Part shown: positions 23,282 through 32,654 of the stretch, piece by piece | Position numbering within the stretch: position 1 is the first letter of the stretch | How the letters are laid out: each line of letters begins with the position of its first letter | Assembly: GCF_018069755.1 (NCBI RefSeq) | Contig: NZ_JAGQDE010000003.1 | Span: 1 to 64,000 of the forward strand | Length of the DNA: 64,000 nucleotides | Source of the DNA: Ideonella aquatica | GTDB lineage: Bacteria > Pseudomonadota > Gammaproteobacteria > Burkholderiales > Burkholderiaceae_C | Direction: 5' to 3' | Translations under genes and position numbers: made by a program | The notes under the pieces: generated by a model | Databases searched by the model: none | What the model was told of the DNA's origin: nothing | What the model saw: the letters and a program-made list of their open reading frames with translations, nothing else

Positions 23282-24796
23282 ATGGACCTGACCCAACGCG
23301 CCAGTGGTGTGCTGCTGCATGTCACCTCGCTGCCCGGCCCGCACGGCATCGGCGACTTCGGCCCCGACGCGTACCGCTTCGTCGACTGGCTGGCCAGCGC
23401 CGGCCAGCGCCTGTGGCAGTGGCTGCCGACCACGCCGATCGGCCCGGGCAACTCGCCCTACCAGAGCGTCTCGGCCTTTGCCGGCAGTCCGCTGATGGTG
23501 GCGCTGGAGCCACTGGTCGAGCGCGGCTGGCTGCGCCTGGACACGGTGCCCGACTTCGACGCCAGCCGTGTCGATTTCGGCCGCATCGTGCCCTGGCGCA
23601 TGGACCGCCTGCGCGACGCCTTCGCCGGCTTCGAGCGCCACGCGCTGGCCAGCGACCGCGCCGCGCTGGCCGAGTGGCAGGCCGCCCAGGCCCACTGGCT
23701 GGACGACTACACGCTGTTCATGGCGCTGGAGACGGCGCACGGCGGCCAACCCTGGTGGACCTGGGACGACGGCCTGCGCCGCCGCCTGAAGAAGCCGCTG
23801 GCCGCCGCGCGCACGCAGCACGCCGCCGAGATCGCCTTCTGGGCCTGGGTGCAGTGGTGCTTCGACACCCAGGCCGCGGCGCTCAAGGCCTATGCCAATG
23901 CGCGCGATGTGCACCTGATGGGCGACCTGCCGATCTTCATCGCCCACCACAGCGCCGACTGCTGGGCCCGCCCCGAGCTGTACTACCTGGACGAGCAGTG
24001 CCAGCCCACCGTGGTGGCCGGTGTGCCGCCCGATGTCTTCACCGCGCTGGGCCAGCGCTGGGGCAATCCGCTGTACCGCTGGGACAAGATGAAGAAGGAG
24101 GATTTCGCCTGGTGGAGCGCCCGCATCCGCCGCGCGATGGACCAGGCCGATGTCTTCCGCATCGACCACTTCCGGGGCTTTGCCGGCTACTACGAGATCC
24201 CGGCCAGCTGCCCCACCGCGGTGGAAGGGACCTGGAAGCCAGGGCCGGGGAAGGCCTTGTTCGAGGCGATCGAGCGCGCGCTGGGCCCGCTGCCCATCAT
24301 TGCCGAGGACCTGGGCCTGGTGACGCCCGACGTGATCGAGCTGCTCGAGGCCACCGGCTTTCCGCGCATGAAGATCGTGCAGTTCGCCTTCGGCGACGAC
24401 GGCACGCACGAGTTCCTGCCGCACAACTACGATCCCAACACCGTGGTCTACACCGGCACCCACGACAACGACACGGTGCGCGGCTGGTGGGCCACGGCCA
24501 CGCCGCGCGAGCGCGAGTACGCCTGCTGCTACATGGCCTGCGGCGAGCACGACATCCACTGGGGCATGATCCGCGCCGCGGCCAACTCGGTGTCCAACCT
24601 GGCGGTGTTTCCGCTGCAGGATGTGCTGGGCCTGGGACCCGAGCACCGCATGAACCTGCCGGGCAGCCTGGGCGATCACAACTGGAGCTGGCGCTTCGGC
24701 TGGGAGATGCTGGGCGCCGAGCCGGCGCGGGTGCTGGGCCTGATCACCGCAGCGGCCGGCCGCGGGCCGTTCGAGCTGCTGAAACTGCCGGCTTAA
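23282..24796 (+). CDS. malQ: 4-alpha-glucanotransferase (amylomaltase)
   Basis: This 504-residue GH77 enzyme disproportionates short maltodextrins, extending them so that phosphorylase can act and freeing glucose. Signatures are HVTSLPGPHGIGDFG at the start, VFRIDHFRGFAGYYEIP (nucleophile Asp), IIAEDLGLVTPDV (acid/base Glu) and YTGTHDNDTVRGWW. Length matches the short bacterial form lacking the extra N-terminal domains of E. coli MalQ. It is the last gene of the glg operon, 16 bases after glgX. It converges on the small membrane protein gene, overlapping its end by 4 bases. This convergent overlap leaves no room for a terminator. Confidence 0.95.
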   Translation: MDLTQRASGVLLHVTSLPGPHGIGDFGPDAYRFVDWLASAGQRLWQWLPTTPIGPGNSPYQSVSAFAGSPLMVALEPLVERGWLRLDTVPDFDASRVDFGRIVPWRMDRLRDAFAGFERHALASDRAALAEWQAAQAHWLDDYTLFMALETAHGGQPWWTWDDGLRRRLKKPLAAARTQHAAEIAFWAWVQWCFDTQAAALKAYANARDVHLMGDLPIFIAHHSADCWARPELYYLDEQCQPTVVAGVPPDVFTALGQRWGNPLYRWDKMKKEDFAWWSARIRRAMDQADVFRIDHFRGFAGYYEIPASCPTAVEGTWKPGPGKALFEAIERALGPLPIIAEDLGLVTPDVIELLEATGFPRMKIVQFAFGDDGTHEFLPHNYDPNTVVYTGTHDNDTVRGWWATATPREREYACCYMACGEHDIHWGMIRAAANSVSNLAVFPLQDVLGLGPEHRMNLPGSLGDHNWSWRFGWEMLGAEPARVLGLITAAAGRGPFELLKLPA

Positions 24797-25077
24797 CGGC
24801 GGCGCCACAGCAGGTAGGCCAGCAGCCCCAGCGAGCCGCCCGCCAGCGTCAGCAGCACCCAGGGCCAGGCCGCGCGGCCCTGCGCGCGGCATTCGGGCAC
24901 GACATAGCCCAGTGCCACCCCGCAGGCCAGCACCAGATCGATCGTGATCTGCGTGCTGCCCAGGCCGGCGAAGCCCTCGCGCCAGATGCCCAGGTAGCCC
25001 ACCTGGGCCATGACCCACAGCGAGAAGGCGCCGAAGGCCGCGGTGACGATCCACAGAAGGGGCTGGAGGGGGGACAT
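24793..25077 (-). CDS. Small three-helix membrane protein
   Basis: This 94-residue protein has three hydrophobic segments (about residues 5-24, 38-54 and 67-88), is preceded by GGAGGGG, and ends in RRR. The layout, with GYLGIWREGFAGLGSTQITIDL between helices 1 and 2, recalls small DUF2834-like membrane proteins, but I am not sure of the family. No function can be given. It is divergent from the XRE regulator 97 bases away and converges on malQ with a 4-base overlap. Confidence 0.65.
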   Translation of the reverse strand: MSPLQPLLWIVTAAFGAFSLWVMAQVGYLGIWREGFAGLGSTQITIDLVLACGVALGYVVPECRAQGRAAWPWVLLTLAGGSLGLLAYLLWRRR

Positions 25078-25174
25078 GAACGGCTCCTTGGGGCTTGATG
25101 TCCGGCACTGTCGGTCCGGCCGCGCACCGCCGCAATGACCTGCCAGGTCATCGGCGCCATCACCCGGCTCGCCT

Positions 25175-25924
25175 ATGCTCACGCCCATGCACCCCCTCAC
25201 CGCCCTGCGCCGCGAGCGGCGCGTCAGCCAGCTGGAACTGGGCCTGCGCGCCGGTGTGTCGCAGCGTCACCTGAGCTGCATCGAGACGGGTCGCGCCCGA
25301 CCCTCGCGCGCCACGCTGCTGGCCCTGCTGGATGCGCTGGACGCCCCCTTGGCCGAGCGCAACGCCGCGCTGCTGGCTGCCGGTCTGGCACCCGCCTACT
25401 CGCAGCACGGCCTGGATGCGCCACAGCTGGCGCCAGCGCTGGATGCGGTGCGGCAGATGCTGCACGCCCCCGGCAGCCCGCCCGCGCTGGTGCTGGACGC
25501 TGAATGGAATCTGCTGATGGCCAATGCCGGCGTGCAGCGCCTGCTGGCATTGATCGAGCTGCCGCTGCCTGAAGGCCCGCTGAACCTGCTGGACTGGTTG
25601 CTCAGCCCGCAGGGCCTGCGCAGCCGCCTGCTCAACGAGGCCGAGACCTGCGGCGAGGTGCTGCACCGCGCCCGGCGCGAAGCCCAGCACCTGCCGGCGC
25701 TGGCAGCCCGGCTGCAGCGCCTGTCGGCCGGCCTGCCGGACTGGCCGATGCCCACTGCAGCCACGCCGCTGCTGCTGACCCGACTGCGGTCCACAGCGGG
25801 AGATCTGAGCCTGTTCTCGATGTTCAGCAGCTTCGGCGCCCCTCTGGACGTGACCCTGGCCTCCCTGCGCATCGAGCACCTGTGGGCCGCCGATGCCCGG
25901 ACCGCTGCGCTGCTGCAAGGCTGA
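25175..25924 (+). CDS. XRE-family transcriptional regulator with MmyB-type ligand domain
   Basis: This 249-residue protein has an N-terminal helix-turn-helix (LRRERRVSQLELGLRAGVSQRHLS, residues about 9-32) followed by IETGRARPSR. The C-terminal part holds PALVLDAEWNLLMANAG, the landmark of MmyB-like ligand-binding domains that resemble PAS folds. Such regulators control small-molecule or redox responses; the ligand is unknown. The start may be 25175 or the Met four codons on (25187). It is divergent from the small membrane protein gene, which may be its target. Confidence 0.8.
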   Translation: MLTPMHPLTALRRERRVSQLELGLRAGVSQRHLSCIETGRARPSRATLLALLDALDAPLAERNAALLAAGLAPAYSQHGLDAPQLAPALDAVRQMLHAPGSPPALVLDAEWNLLMANAGVQRLLALIELPLPEGPLNLLDWLLSPQGLRSRLLNEAETCGEVLHRARREAQHLPALAARLQRLSAGLPDWPMPTAATPLLLTRLRSTAGDLSLFSMFSSFGAPLDVTLASLRIEHLWAADARTAALLQG

Positions 25925-26042
25925 GCAACGCACCGATTCGGCGCACCGCCAGGAAAGACCGGTGGAACCCGTCTTCTCCGCGCTCAGGCACCGGGCGTTT
26001 GCGCCGATAGTGTGGACATGCGTTTCATGCGAAGGTCAGGCC

Positions 26043-26300
26043 ATGCTCCGTCACAAGGATTCGATTCGGCTGTCCGCTGTTGACCAGCGCCTCTTCGAGG
26101 CCCTGACCGGTCCGGGCCAGCCCACCCCCACCACGGTGGCCGACTACAACCAGCGCCTGCGCCTGGCAGCGCAGAGCTGGAGCCAGGCGCGCACGCGCGA
26201 TGAGCGGCACCTGGGCGAGATCGCCTCCGGCCTGCTGCTTGACGAGCACGACCACGCGGCGGTGATCGACCACCACCGGCTGGCCCGCGTGCGCCACTGA
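26043..26300 (+). CDS. Hypothetical protein, 85 residues
   Basis: This small soluble protein is charged and histidine-rich at the C-terminus (DEHDHAAVIDHHRLARVRH). It includes a helical segment VADYNQRLRLAAQSWSQARTRDERHLGE. No family is recognised. Its codon use fits the neighbouring genes, which supports a real gene. The ATG at 26043 follows AAGGTCAGG. It converges on the LtrA gene with only 9 bases between stops. The 118 bases before it show no clear promoter. Confidence 0.5.
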   Translation: MLRHKDSIRLSAVDQRLFEALTGPGQPTPTTVADYNQRLRLAAQSWSQARTRDERHLGEIASGLLLDEHDHAAVIDHHRLARVRH

Positions 26301-26309
26301 GGGGTCGCC

Positions 26310-27284
26310 TCAGCGGGCCCGGCGCAGCAGCGCCAGCCCCAGCGCGATCAGCGCCACGCCACCCCCGTACAGCGCCCACTGTGGCGCGCCCCAGGCATCG
26401 TCGCCGGCCATCGCCACCGTGCCGGCTGCCAGGCTGAAGACGCCCAGGTAGATCGGCACGTGGCCGTACGCCCACAGACGCAGTTGCCGACCGCCGGCCG
26501 TGCCGTGGACCACGCGTTCGTCGTGCGCCCGGGTCACCTCGAAGTAGCCCAGCCAGGTCAGGAAGGCCAGCGCCGCGCCCAGCAGCGCCGCGACCACCGC
26601 GGTGCCATGCAGCACCGGTCCATGGTCCAGTGCATGCACCACCGAGGCCACGCCCTCGCCCAGCAGGATGATGGTGAACAGGCCGAAGCGCTCGGGCAGG
26701 TGCTCGGGATGCGGCGGTACCGCGGCGGTGTAGCGCGCCACCCACCAGGGCGAGGCCAGGTCCAGCGCCAGCGCCAGCCCCCACAGGACCAGCCGCGGCG
26801 TCGGCGGCAGCCCTGCCGAGACCGCCCACAGCAGCGCCTGCAGCCCGTACAGGCCGCTGTAGGCGGCGATCAGGCCGTGCGCGCCGCGCCAGCGCCGCTC
26901 GGCCTGGTAGGCCAGCACCAGCAGCGCCTTGAAGGCCGCCAGTCCCAGCGCGAAGCCGGCGGCCCGCTCGCCGAAGGCATCGCTGACGCCATAGGCGATC
27001 ACGCAGACCGCCCCGATCTGCGCCAGGCCCAGCCAGCGCTGGTCGGGGCGCTGCTGGTCGAAGCGGGTGGCGTGGAAGGTGTGGCCCAGCCAGCACCACC
27101 ACATCGCCATCAGCAGCAGGGCGCTGCCGGCCGCTCCCGCCAGGTCGAAGTGGTGCGCATAGCGGCCCGACAGCTGGGCCACCGCCACCACGAACACCAG
27201 GTCGAAGAACAGCTCGAACCAGGTGGCCTTGCGGGCATGCACCTGCGGTGGCAGGTCCTCGCCTCCAGCGTGGTGCACGCTCAT
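26310..27284 (-). CDS. LtrA-type membrane protein
   Basis: This 324-residue protein has about nine hydrophobic segments. It begins with the family's hallmark KATWFELFFDLVFVVAVAQL and later has LPERFGLFTIILLGEGVASVV. This is the bacterial low-temperature-requirement A family, whose biochemical role is not established. The ATG at 27284 overlaps the stop of the NADP oxidoreductase gene by 4 bases, so the two are translationally coupled. It is the last gene of a three-gene minus-strand operon with a DJ-1/PfpI protein. Confidence 0.85.
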   Translation of the reverse strand: MSVHHAGGEDLPPQVHARKATWFELFFDLVFVVAVAQLSGRYAHHFDLAGAAGSALLLMAMWWCWLGHTFHATRFDQQRPDQRWLGLAQIGAVCVIAYGVSDAFGERAAGFALGLAAFKALLVLAYQAERRWRGAHGLIAAYSGLYGLQALLWAVSAGLPPTPRLVLWGLALALDLASPWWVARYTAAVPPHPEHLPERFGLFTIILLGEGVASVVHALDHGPVLHGTAVVAALLGAALAFLTWLGYFEVTRAHDERVVHGTAGGRQLRLWAYGHVPIYLGVFSLAAGTVAMAGDDAWGAPQWALYGGGVALIALGLALLRRAR

Positions 27285-27907
27285 CGGCTCAGTCGCGCGA
27301 AAGCGAACTGCCGGCCCAGGCCCTGCTTGAACGCCAGGTGGATCCACACCATCGCCAGCGGCTCCAGATAGCGCGCGGCGCTGAGCGGGCCCATGTCGAT
27401 GGCGTCGAAGCCGATCAGCGTGGCCAGCGCCAGCACCTGCTGGCGCGCTGCGGCGTCATCGCCGGCCACCGGCATCATCGGCTGGCCGGCGGGGAAGTGG
27501 CTGTCGGCCATGTTCTCGGCGCCGGTGGTGTTGAAGGCCTTGACCACGCGAGCCCCGCGGGCCCGCTCGGCGATCTGCTCGGCACCGCTGGTGGTGGTGC
27601 CCAGGCTCAACCCGGCCAGCCCGGGCGAGAGCGGGTTGGTGGCATCCACCAGCACGCGGCCCTGCCAGTCGGCCCGCTCGGCCGCGATGGCCAGCGCGGC
27701 CGAGTAGGGCACGGCCAGGATCACCAGCTCAGCGCTGTCGATGGCCGCGGCGCTGCCGGTCAGGCGCGCCTGTGGGCCCAGCGCTGCCACGGCGTCGGCA
27801 TAGCGGGCCGGCTCGGGCACGCCCAGGGTCACCGGCTGGCCGGCGCGCAGCAGCGCGCGGGCCAGCGCCATGCCGACGTTGCCGGCACCAAGAATGCTGA
27901 TCGTCAT
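27281..27907 (-). CDS. NADP(H)-binding oxidoreductase, F420-reductase-like
   Basis: This 208-residue protein opens with a Rossmann motif, ISILGAGNVGMALARALLRAG, and has the SAELVILAVPYSA and FNTTGAENM segments of the COG2085 family, which includes F420H2:NADP oxidoreductase-like proteins. Most bacterial members outside actinobacteria do not use F420 and their substrates are unknown. It lies 17 bases after the DJ-1/PfpI gene and overlaps the LtrA gene. The product is soluble and full length. Confidence 0.82.
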   Translation of the reverse strand: MTISILGAGNVGMALARALLRAGQPVTLGVPEPARYADAVAALGPQARLTGSAAAIDSAELVILAVPYSAALAIAAERADWQGRVLVDATNPLSPGLAGLSLGTTTSGAEQIAERARGARVVKAFNTTGAENMADSHFPAGQPMMPVAGDDAAARQQVLALATLIGFDAIDMGPLSAARYLEPLAMVWIHLAFKQGLGRQFAFARLSR

Positions 27908-27924
27908 CGTCGTCTCCTGCGGCT

Positions 27925-28695
27925 TCAGCGGCCCAGCGCTTCGATCACCAGCCGCGCGGTCTCGCCGCCCGAGAAGTTCTGCTGGCCGGTCACCAGGTTG
28001 CCGTCGCGCACCGCAAAGCTGCGCCACAGCCCGGCCTGCACGTAGTTGGCGCCCAGCGCCTTGAGGCGATCCTCGATGCGCCAGGGCATCACATGCTGGT
28101 CGCGCGGCAGCAGGCCGTAGGACCACACCGCGTTGTCGGCGAAGTCCTCCTCGACGTTGGCAAAGCCGGTGACGGTGCGGCCCTTGGCGATGTACTCGCC
28201 GCGGCTGTCGCGGGCATAGGCCAGGATGGCGCTGCCGTGGCACAGCGCGGCGGCCACCTTGCCGGCCTCGAAAAAGGCAGCGAACACGCGGTGCAGCTCG
28301 GTCGCTCCCTCGAACGTGAACATCGGCGCCTGGCCGCCCGCCACGACGATGGCGTCGAAGGCGGCCACATCGATCTCGGCCACCGGCCGGGTGTGGTCGA
28401 CCAGGGCCTTCAGCGCAGGCGTGTGGATGAAGCCCTGGCTGATCAGGTCGGTCTGGCTGTAGCCGCTGGCGTCGTTGGGATCGCTCATGGCATCGGCGGC
28501 GCAGGCGCCGCCGGCGGGGCTGAAGACCTCGACCTCATAGCCGACTTCAGTGAAGGCGTGGTACGGGTGGCTCAACTCGCTCCACCAGAAGCCCACTGGC
28601 CAGCCGGTGGTGGTAGACACCGCGGGGTTGGCGATCACCATCGCCACGCGCTTGCGGCGCTGGGGGTTCAGGACGTTGGGGTCTTGCAGGCTCAT
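27925..28695 (-). CDS. DJ-1/PfpI family protein (Hsp31-like)
   Basis: This 256-residue protein of the class I glutamine-amidotransferase-like fold has the nucleophile elbow ALCHGSAIL (Cys) and the preceding FDAIVVAGGQAPMF. A glutamate early in the chain (GYEVEVFSPAGG) is typical. The layout matches the Hsp31/YDR533C branch, whose members act as glyoxalase III or protein deglycases on methylglyoxal damage. The operon with an NAD(P) oxidoreductase and the divergent LysR gene suggest a reactive-carbonyl stress response. This is inference from family and context. The ATG at 28695 follows GAGG. Confidence 0.82.
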   Translation of the reverse strand: MSLQDPNVLNPQRRKRVAMVIANPAVSTTTGWPVGFWWSELSHPYHAFTEVGYEVEVFSPAGGACAADAMSDPNDASGYSQTDLISQGFIHTPALKALVDHTRPVAEIDVAAFDAIVVAGGQAPMFTFEGATELHRVFAAFFEAGKVAAALCHGSAILAYARDSRGEYIAKGRTVTGFANVEEDFADNAVWSYGLLPRDQHVMPWRIEDRLKALGANYVQAGLWRSFAVRDGNLVTGQQNFSGGETARLVIEALGR

Positions 28696-28797
28696 GGCGA
28701 ACTCCTCTGGGGTGAATGCATGGGCGTCAGTCTGTGCGCTGGCTCGGTTGGCTTCAATCCATCACAATGAGACTTACTGTTGCCCAGATTGACAACA

Positions 28798-29685
28798 ATG
28801 GATCTCTCGTCCTTGCAGGCGTTCGTGAAGGTCGTGCAGACCGGCAGCTTCACCCGCGCGGCCGACACGCTGCAGACGCACAAGGCGCGTCTGTCGCGCG
28901 TGGTCAGCGATCTGGAGCGCGAGCTGGGCGTGCGCCTGCTGGAGCGCAGCACGCGCGCGCTGTCGCTGACCGAGGCCGGGCGCGAATTCTTCGAGCGCGC
29001 CCACGCCATCCTGGGCTCGGTCGACGACGCCAAGCAGGCGATGCAGCGCGTCCGCGGCGAGCCGCAGGGAACGCTGCGTCTGACCTGCGGCGTCGAGTTC
29101 GGCCTGGTGGCCGTGGGTGGCTGGATCGCCGACTACCTGGCCGCCTACCCGCAGGTGCAGGTCGAGGCCGACTACACCAACCGGGTGGTCGACATCGTGC
29201 ATGAAGGTGTCGACCTGGCAGTGCGCGTCGGCCCGCTGGCCGACTCCTCGCTGGCCGCACGGCGCCTGGGTGTGCTGGACTACGGGCTGTATGCCTCAGC
29301 AGCGTATCTGCGGCGCCATGGCCGGCCGGCCAGTCCGGCCGAGCTGGCGCAACACCCGCAAGTGGTCTACGCCGGCACCGCACCGCAAGGGCACTGGACC
29401 CTGGTCCGGGGCGACGAGCAGCAGCGGGTCAAGCTGCTGCCGCGCCTGCGCGTGAACACCAGCCTGGCCGCACGCGAGGCGCTGCAGCGCGGCCTGGGCA
29501 TCGGCCTGCTGCCGCGCCGCGTGGCCGAATCAAACGAGCTGCGCAGCGGCCTGCAGCGCGTGCTGCCGGCGTGGTCGGCGCCGGAGGTGCCGGTGCACGC
29601 GGTATTCGCCAGCGCGCGCTACCTGACCCCCAAGGTGCGCGCCTTCATCGACCTGGCGGCGCAGCAGTTCAGCGGGGCCGCCTGA
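28798..29685 (+). CDS. LysR-family transcriptional regulator
   Basis: This 295-residue regulator has an N-terminal winged helix (SLQAFVKVVQTGSFTRAADTLQ, then LSRVVSDLERELGVRLLERSTR) and a C-terminal periplasmic-binding-like effector domain. I placed the start at the ATG 28798. A TTG at 28780 would add six residues that are not part of the family. It diverges from the DJ-1/PfpI operon with 102 bases between starts, the classical arrangement for a LysR protein that controls its neighbour. A GTTG-N10-CAAC inverted repeat at 28779-28796 ends just before its ATG. Confidence 0.88.
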   Translation: MDLSSLQAFVKVVQTGSFTRAADTLQTHKARLSRVVSDLERELGVRLLERSTRALSLTEAGREFFERAHAILGSVDDAKQAMQRVRGEPQGTLRLTCGVEFGLVAVGGWIADYLAAYPQVQVEADYTNRVVDIVHEGVDLAVRVGPLADSSLAARRLGVLDYGLYASAAYLRRHGRPASPAELAQHPQVVYAGTAPQGHWTLVRGDEQQRVKLLPRLRVNTSLAAREALQRGLGIGLLPRRVAESNELRSGLQRVLPAWSAPEVPVHAVFASARYLTPKVRAFIDLAAQQFSGAA

Positions 29686-29691
29686 GGAACA

Positions 29692-30702
<1,011 letters not shown>

Positions 30703-30793
30703 GTGCTCCTCCTGGTGTGTGTTCGCCCTTATCGGTGACTGCCTGGGGGCTGTCAAGCCCTGCGCAGCACCCCTGCCGACACCCAGGGCAACA

Positions 30794-30844
30794 CTGAACA
30801 AGTGCCTCGCGGCGCGCGCATCCCTGCTTCGGCGACTTGTTCAG
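30794..30844. repeat. Perfect 10-bp inverted repeat upstream of the di-haem peroxidase gene
   Basis: CTGAACAAGT at 30794-30803 and its exact complement ACTTGTTCAG at 30835-30844 are separated by 31 GC-rich bases. The pair lies 92-142 bases upstream of the peroxidase start and just after the protease stop. It could be an operator pair or a long hairpin ending the protease message. No U tract follows. Confidence 0.4.
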
Positions 30845-30858
30845 CGTCGCCCGAGGAC

Positions 30859-31857
30859 TCAGCGATCGGCGGTGAGCGTGTTCAGCACATCGGCGTACCA
30901 GGCGAGGTTCAGGCCCAGCGACTCATCCTGGGCCTCGTCGCGAGGGTGCATGTCCATGCGGGTCGAGTGCACGCCGATCAACTGCCAGGGCATGCCGCTG
31001 CCGGCATCGTGCTGGCGCCGTCGACGCAACACCGGCGCGCCGCTGCTGCCCCGGTGCGTGCGTGCATCGGTGAGAAAACAGCCTTGGCGCTGGAAGCGGA
31101 TGCCGTAGGCCGAGGCCAGCGACGCACTGCGCGCCACCGCCAGGTGATGCACCGTGTCATGAAAGCCCATCGGAAAGCCGACGATGGTCAGCGCATCGCC
31201 GATGGCGATGTCCTCGTCGCCGGCCTGAAGGTCGCTGGCCTCGAAGGCCTGCAGCACCGCGTTGGCCGGCAACTGCCCAGGGGCGATCTCCAGCACGGCC
31301 ACATCCACGGGGCCGGCCTGGTCGCTGGCCTCGCGCCACAGCGGCAGGCCGTCGCGGAACAGCGGCAGGCCCAGCACAGTGGCGCGGCTGAGGTCCTGGA
31401 CGTCGGTGTGCACAACGACTTCCAGGTGCTCGGGCTGGTGGCCACTGGCGGCATCGGCAAACACATGCCGGTTGCTGACCAGGAACAGGCGTGCGTCGCG
31501 TCGGAAGAAGAAGCCGCTGGCGCGGGTCAGCGAGCGGTAACGTGCAAAGGTGGTGATCGCGGCGGTGGTCAGCAGCAGCGCCTCGACCGGCCCGGACTGG
31601 GCAGCGGTGGCCACCCGGCGCAGGCTGGTGGCGATGCGCGCCACATCGCGCTCGAAGCTCGACAACACCAGGTCGGAGATGTCGGCAGGCAGCATCAGGG
31701 TGCGCGCCACCTCGGCATGGGTGTCGAACGAGCCTTGCAGCCGGGCCCGCACGGGCGCGGGCAGGGCGTCGATCAGCGCGGGCACCAGCGTGTCCAGGGC
31801 CACCAGGCTGCCCTTGAGTTCGCAGATGCGCTCGGTGGCTTCTTGCAGGTTCTTCAT
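30859..31857 (-). CDS. Trypsin-like serine protease
   Basis: This 332-residue protein has an N-terminal helical region of about 110 residues followed by a chymotrypsin-fold domain. His is in SNRHVF, Asp in VDVAVLEI, and the nucleophile Ser in HRGSSGAPV, so the triad is complete. GVHSTRMD follows as the usual final strand. No signal peptide or membrane segment is seen, so it is probably cytosolic, which is less common for this fold; the N-terminal part may be regulatory. The start at 31857 is chosen over the Met five codons earlier because the csp terminator lies just upstream. Substrate is unknown. Confidence 0.75.
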   Translation of the reverse strand: MKNLQEATERICELKGSLVALDTLVPALIDALPAPVRARLQGSFDTHAEVARTLMLPADISDLVLSSFERDVARIATSLRRVATAAQSGPVEALLLTTAAITTFARYRSLTRASGFFFRRDARLFLVSNRHVFADAASGHQPEHLEVVVHTDVQDLSRATVLGLPLFRDGLPLWREASDQAGPVDVAVLEIAPGQLPANAVLQAFEASDLQAGDEDIAIGDALTIVGFPMGFHDTVHHLAVARSASLASAYGIRFQRQGCFLTDARTHRGSSGAPVLRRRRQHDAGSGMPWQLIGVHSTRMDMHPRDEAQDESLGLNLAWYADVLNTLTADR

Positions 31858-31886
31858 GGGCGTCCTTCGCAACGGCAGCGCACAAC

Positions 31887-31913
31887 GAAAAAGCGCGGCC
31901 GGGGCCGCGCTTT
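31887..31913 (-). terminator. Intrinsic terminator of the cold-shock gene
   Basis: The arms AAAGCGCGGCC (31890-31900) and GGCCGCGCTTT (31903-31913) are perfectly complementary. On the minus strand the stem is followed by TTTTTCG. It begins 20 bases after the stop of the cold-shock gene. This is a textbook intrinsic terminator. Confidence 0.85.
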
Positions 31914-31932
31914 CAGGGGCGAGGCGAGGGCC

Positions 31933-32145
31933 TCAGCCGATCGAGCGGATGCGCGAGGCTTGCGGGCCCTTTTGGCCTTGGGTCACCTCGAACTCCACGC
32001 GCTGGTTCTCGGTCAGGGTCTTGAAACCCGTGCCCTGGATTTCCTTGAAGTGGGCAAACAGGTCCTTGCCGCCGTTGTCGGGGGCGATGAAGCCAAAGCC
32101 CTTGCCTTCGTTGAACCACTTCACGGTGCCGGTTTCAGTCGTCAT
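31933..32145 (-). CDS. Cold-shock protein, CspA family
   Basis: This 70-residue protein is a single OB-fold nucleic-acid-binding domain. It shows [16 protein letters not shown], containing RNP1 (KGFGFI), and RNP2-type DLFAHF, with the C-terminal [10 protein letters not shown]. It binds single-stranded RNA and melts secondary structure. AAGGA precedes the ATG at 32145. The monocistronic unit ends in a strong terminator, and about 500 non-coding bases lie upstream, consistent with the long 5' leaders of cold-shock mRNAs, though no cold box was identified. Confidence 0.95.
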   Translation of the reverse strand: MTTETGTVKWFNEGKGFGFIAPDNGGKDLFAHFKEIQGTGFKTLTENQRVEFEVTQGQKGPQASRIRSIG

Positions 32146-32654
32146 GTCATCAATCCTTGCTGGATGCGTTGAGAAAAATGCCCCAGCTTTCGCCAGTGCG
32201 GGCCAACAGCTGCCGCACAGGGCCGCTGAAAGTCTTGAGAAAAGGGTGCGACGCCGGGAGATCGGGGCCAGTGCAGGCCACGGCGAGCTCCGGGGTCAGA
32301 TCGAGCTCGGCGCTGAGGGCAGCCCGATGCGAGGGACGGGAGGTACGGATGGGAGAGTCCTTGGGGCGTCGTCACCGCAGCAGCGGTGTCGGCGCGGGGC
32401 CAGTCTGTCGGGGGTGATCGCGCGGAAATGCGCGGGCGGGGGTCGAGCTCTGTCCGGCGTCTGGCCCGCGGGGTCGTTCGCGGCGGGCCAAAGGCAGCCA
32501 GAAAAGAGAGACGGCCGGGGCGATCAGACAGTCTGGCAGGGGATGGAGATCAGCGGGTGATCTCGGTGCCGAACCGTGGGCCGGCACCAAAAAGCAGAGG
32601 CAGTCTAGCACGCATCCATCCGACGTGCCGGATTCTTTCGTGCCACACTGGTCC
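32146..32654. other. 509-base gap between cspA-like and lipase-like genes
   Basis: This divergent intergenic region must hold the promoters of both flanking genes and possibly a long cold-shock leader. I see no credible protein gene: the minus-strand frame of 77 codons overlapping the csp start has no family features. A GGTGCC/GGCACC hairpin sits at 32565-32588. The sequence shows no tRNA. Confidence 0.5.

Noticed and set aside
32142-32375. 77-codon frame upstream of the cold-shock gene
   Set aside because: No ribosome site or family features; it lies in the probable cold-shock leader and promoter region.
32565-32588. GGTGCC/GGCACC hairpin as a terminator
   Set aside because: The A/T run is on the wrong side for either strand, and it lies in a divergent promoter region where termination is not expected.
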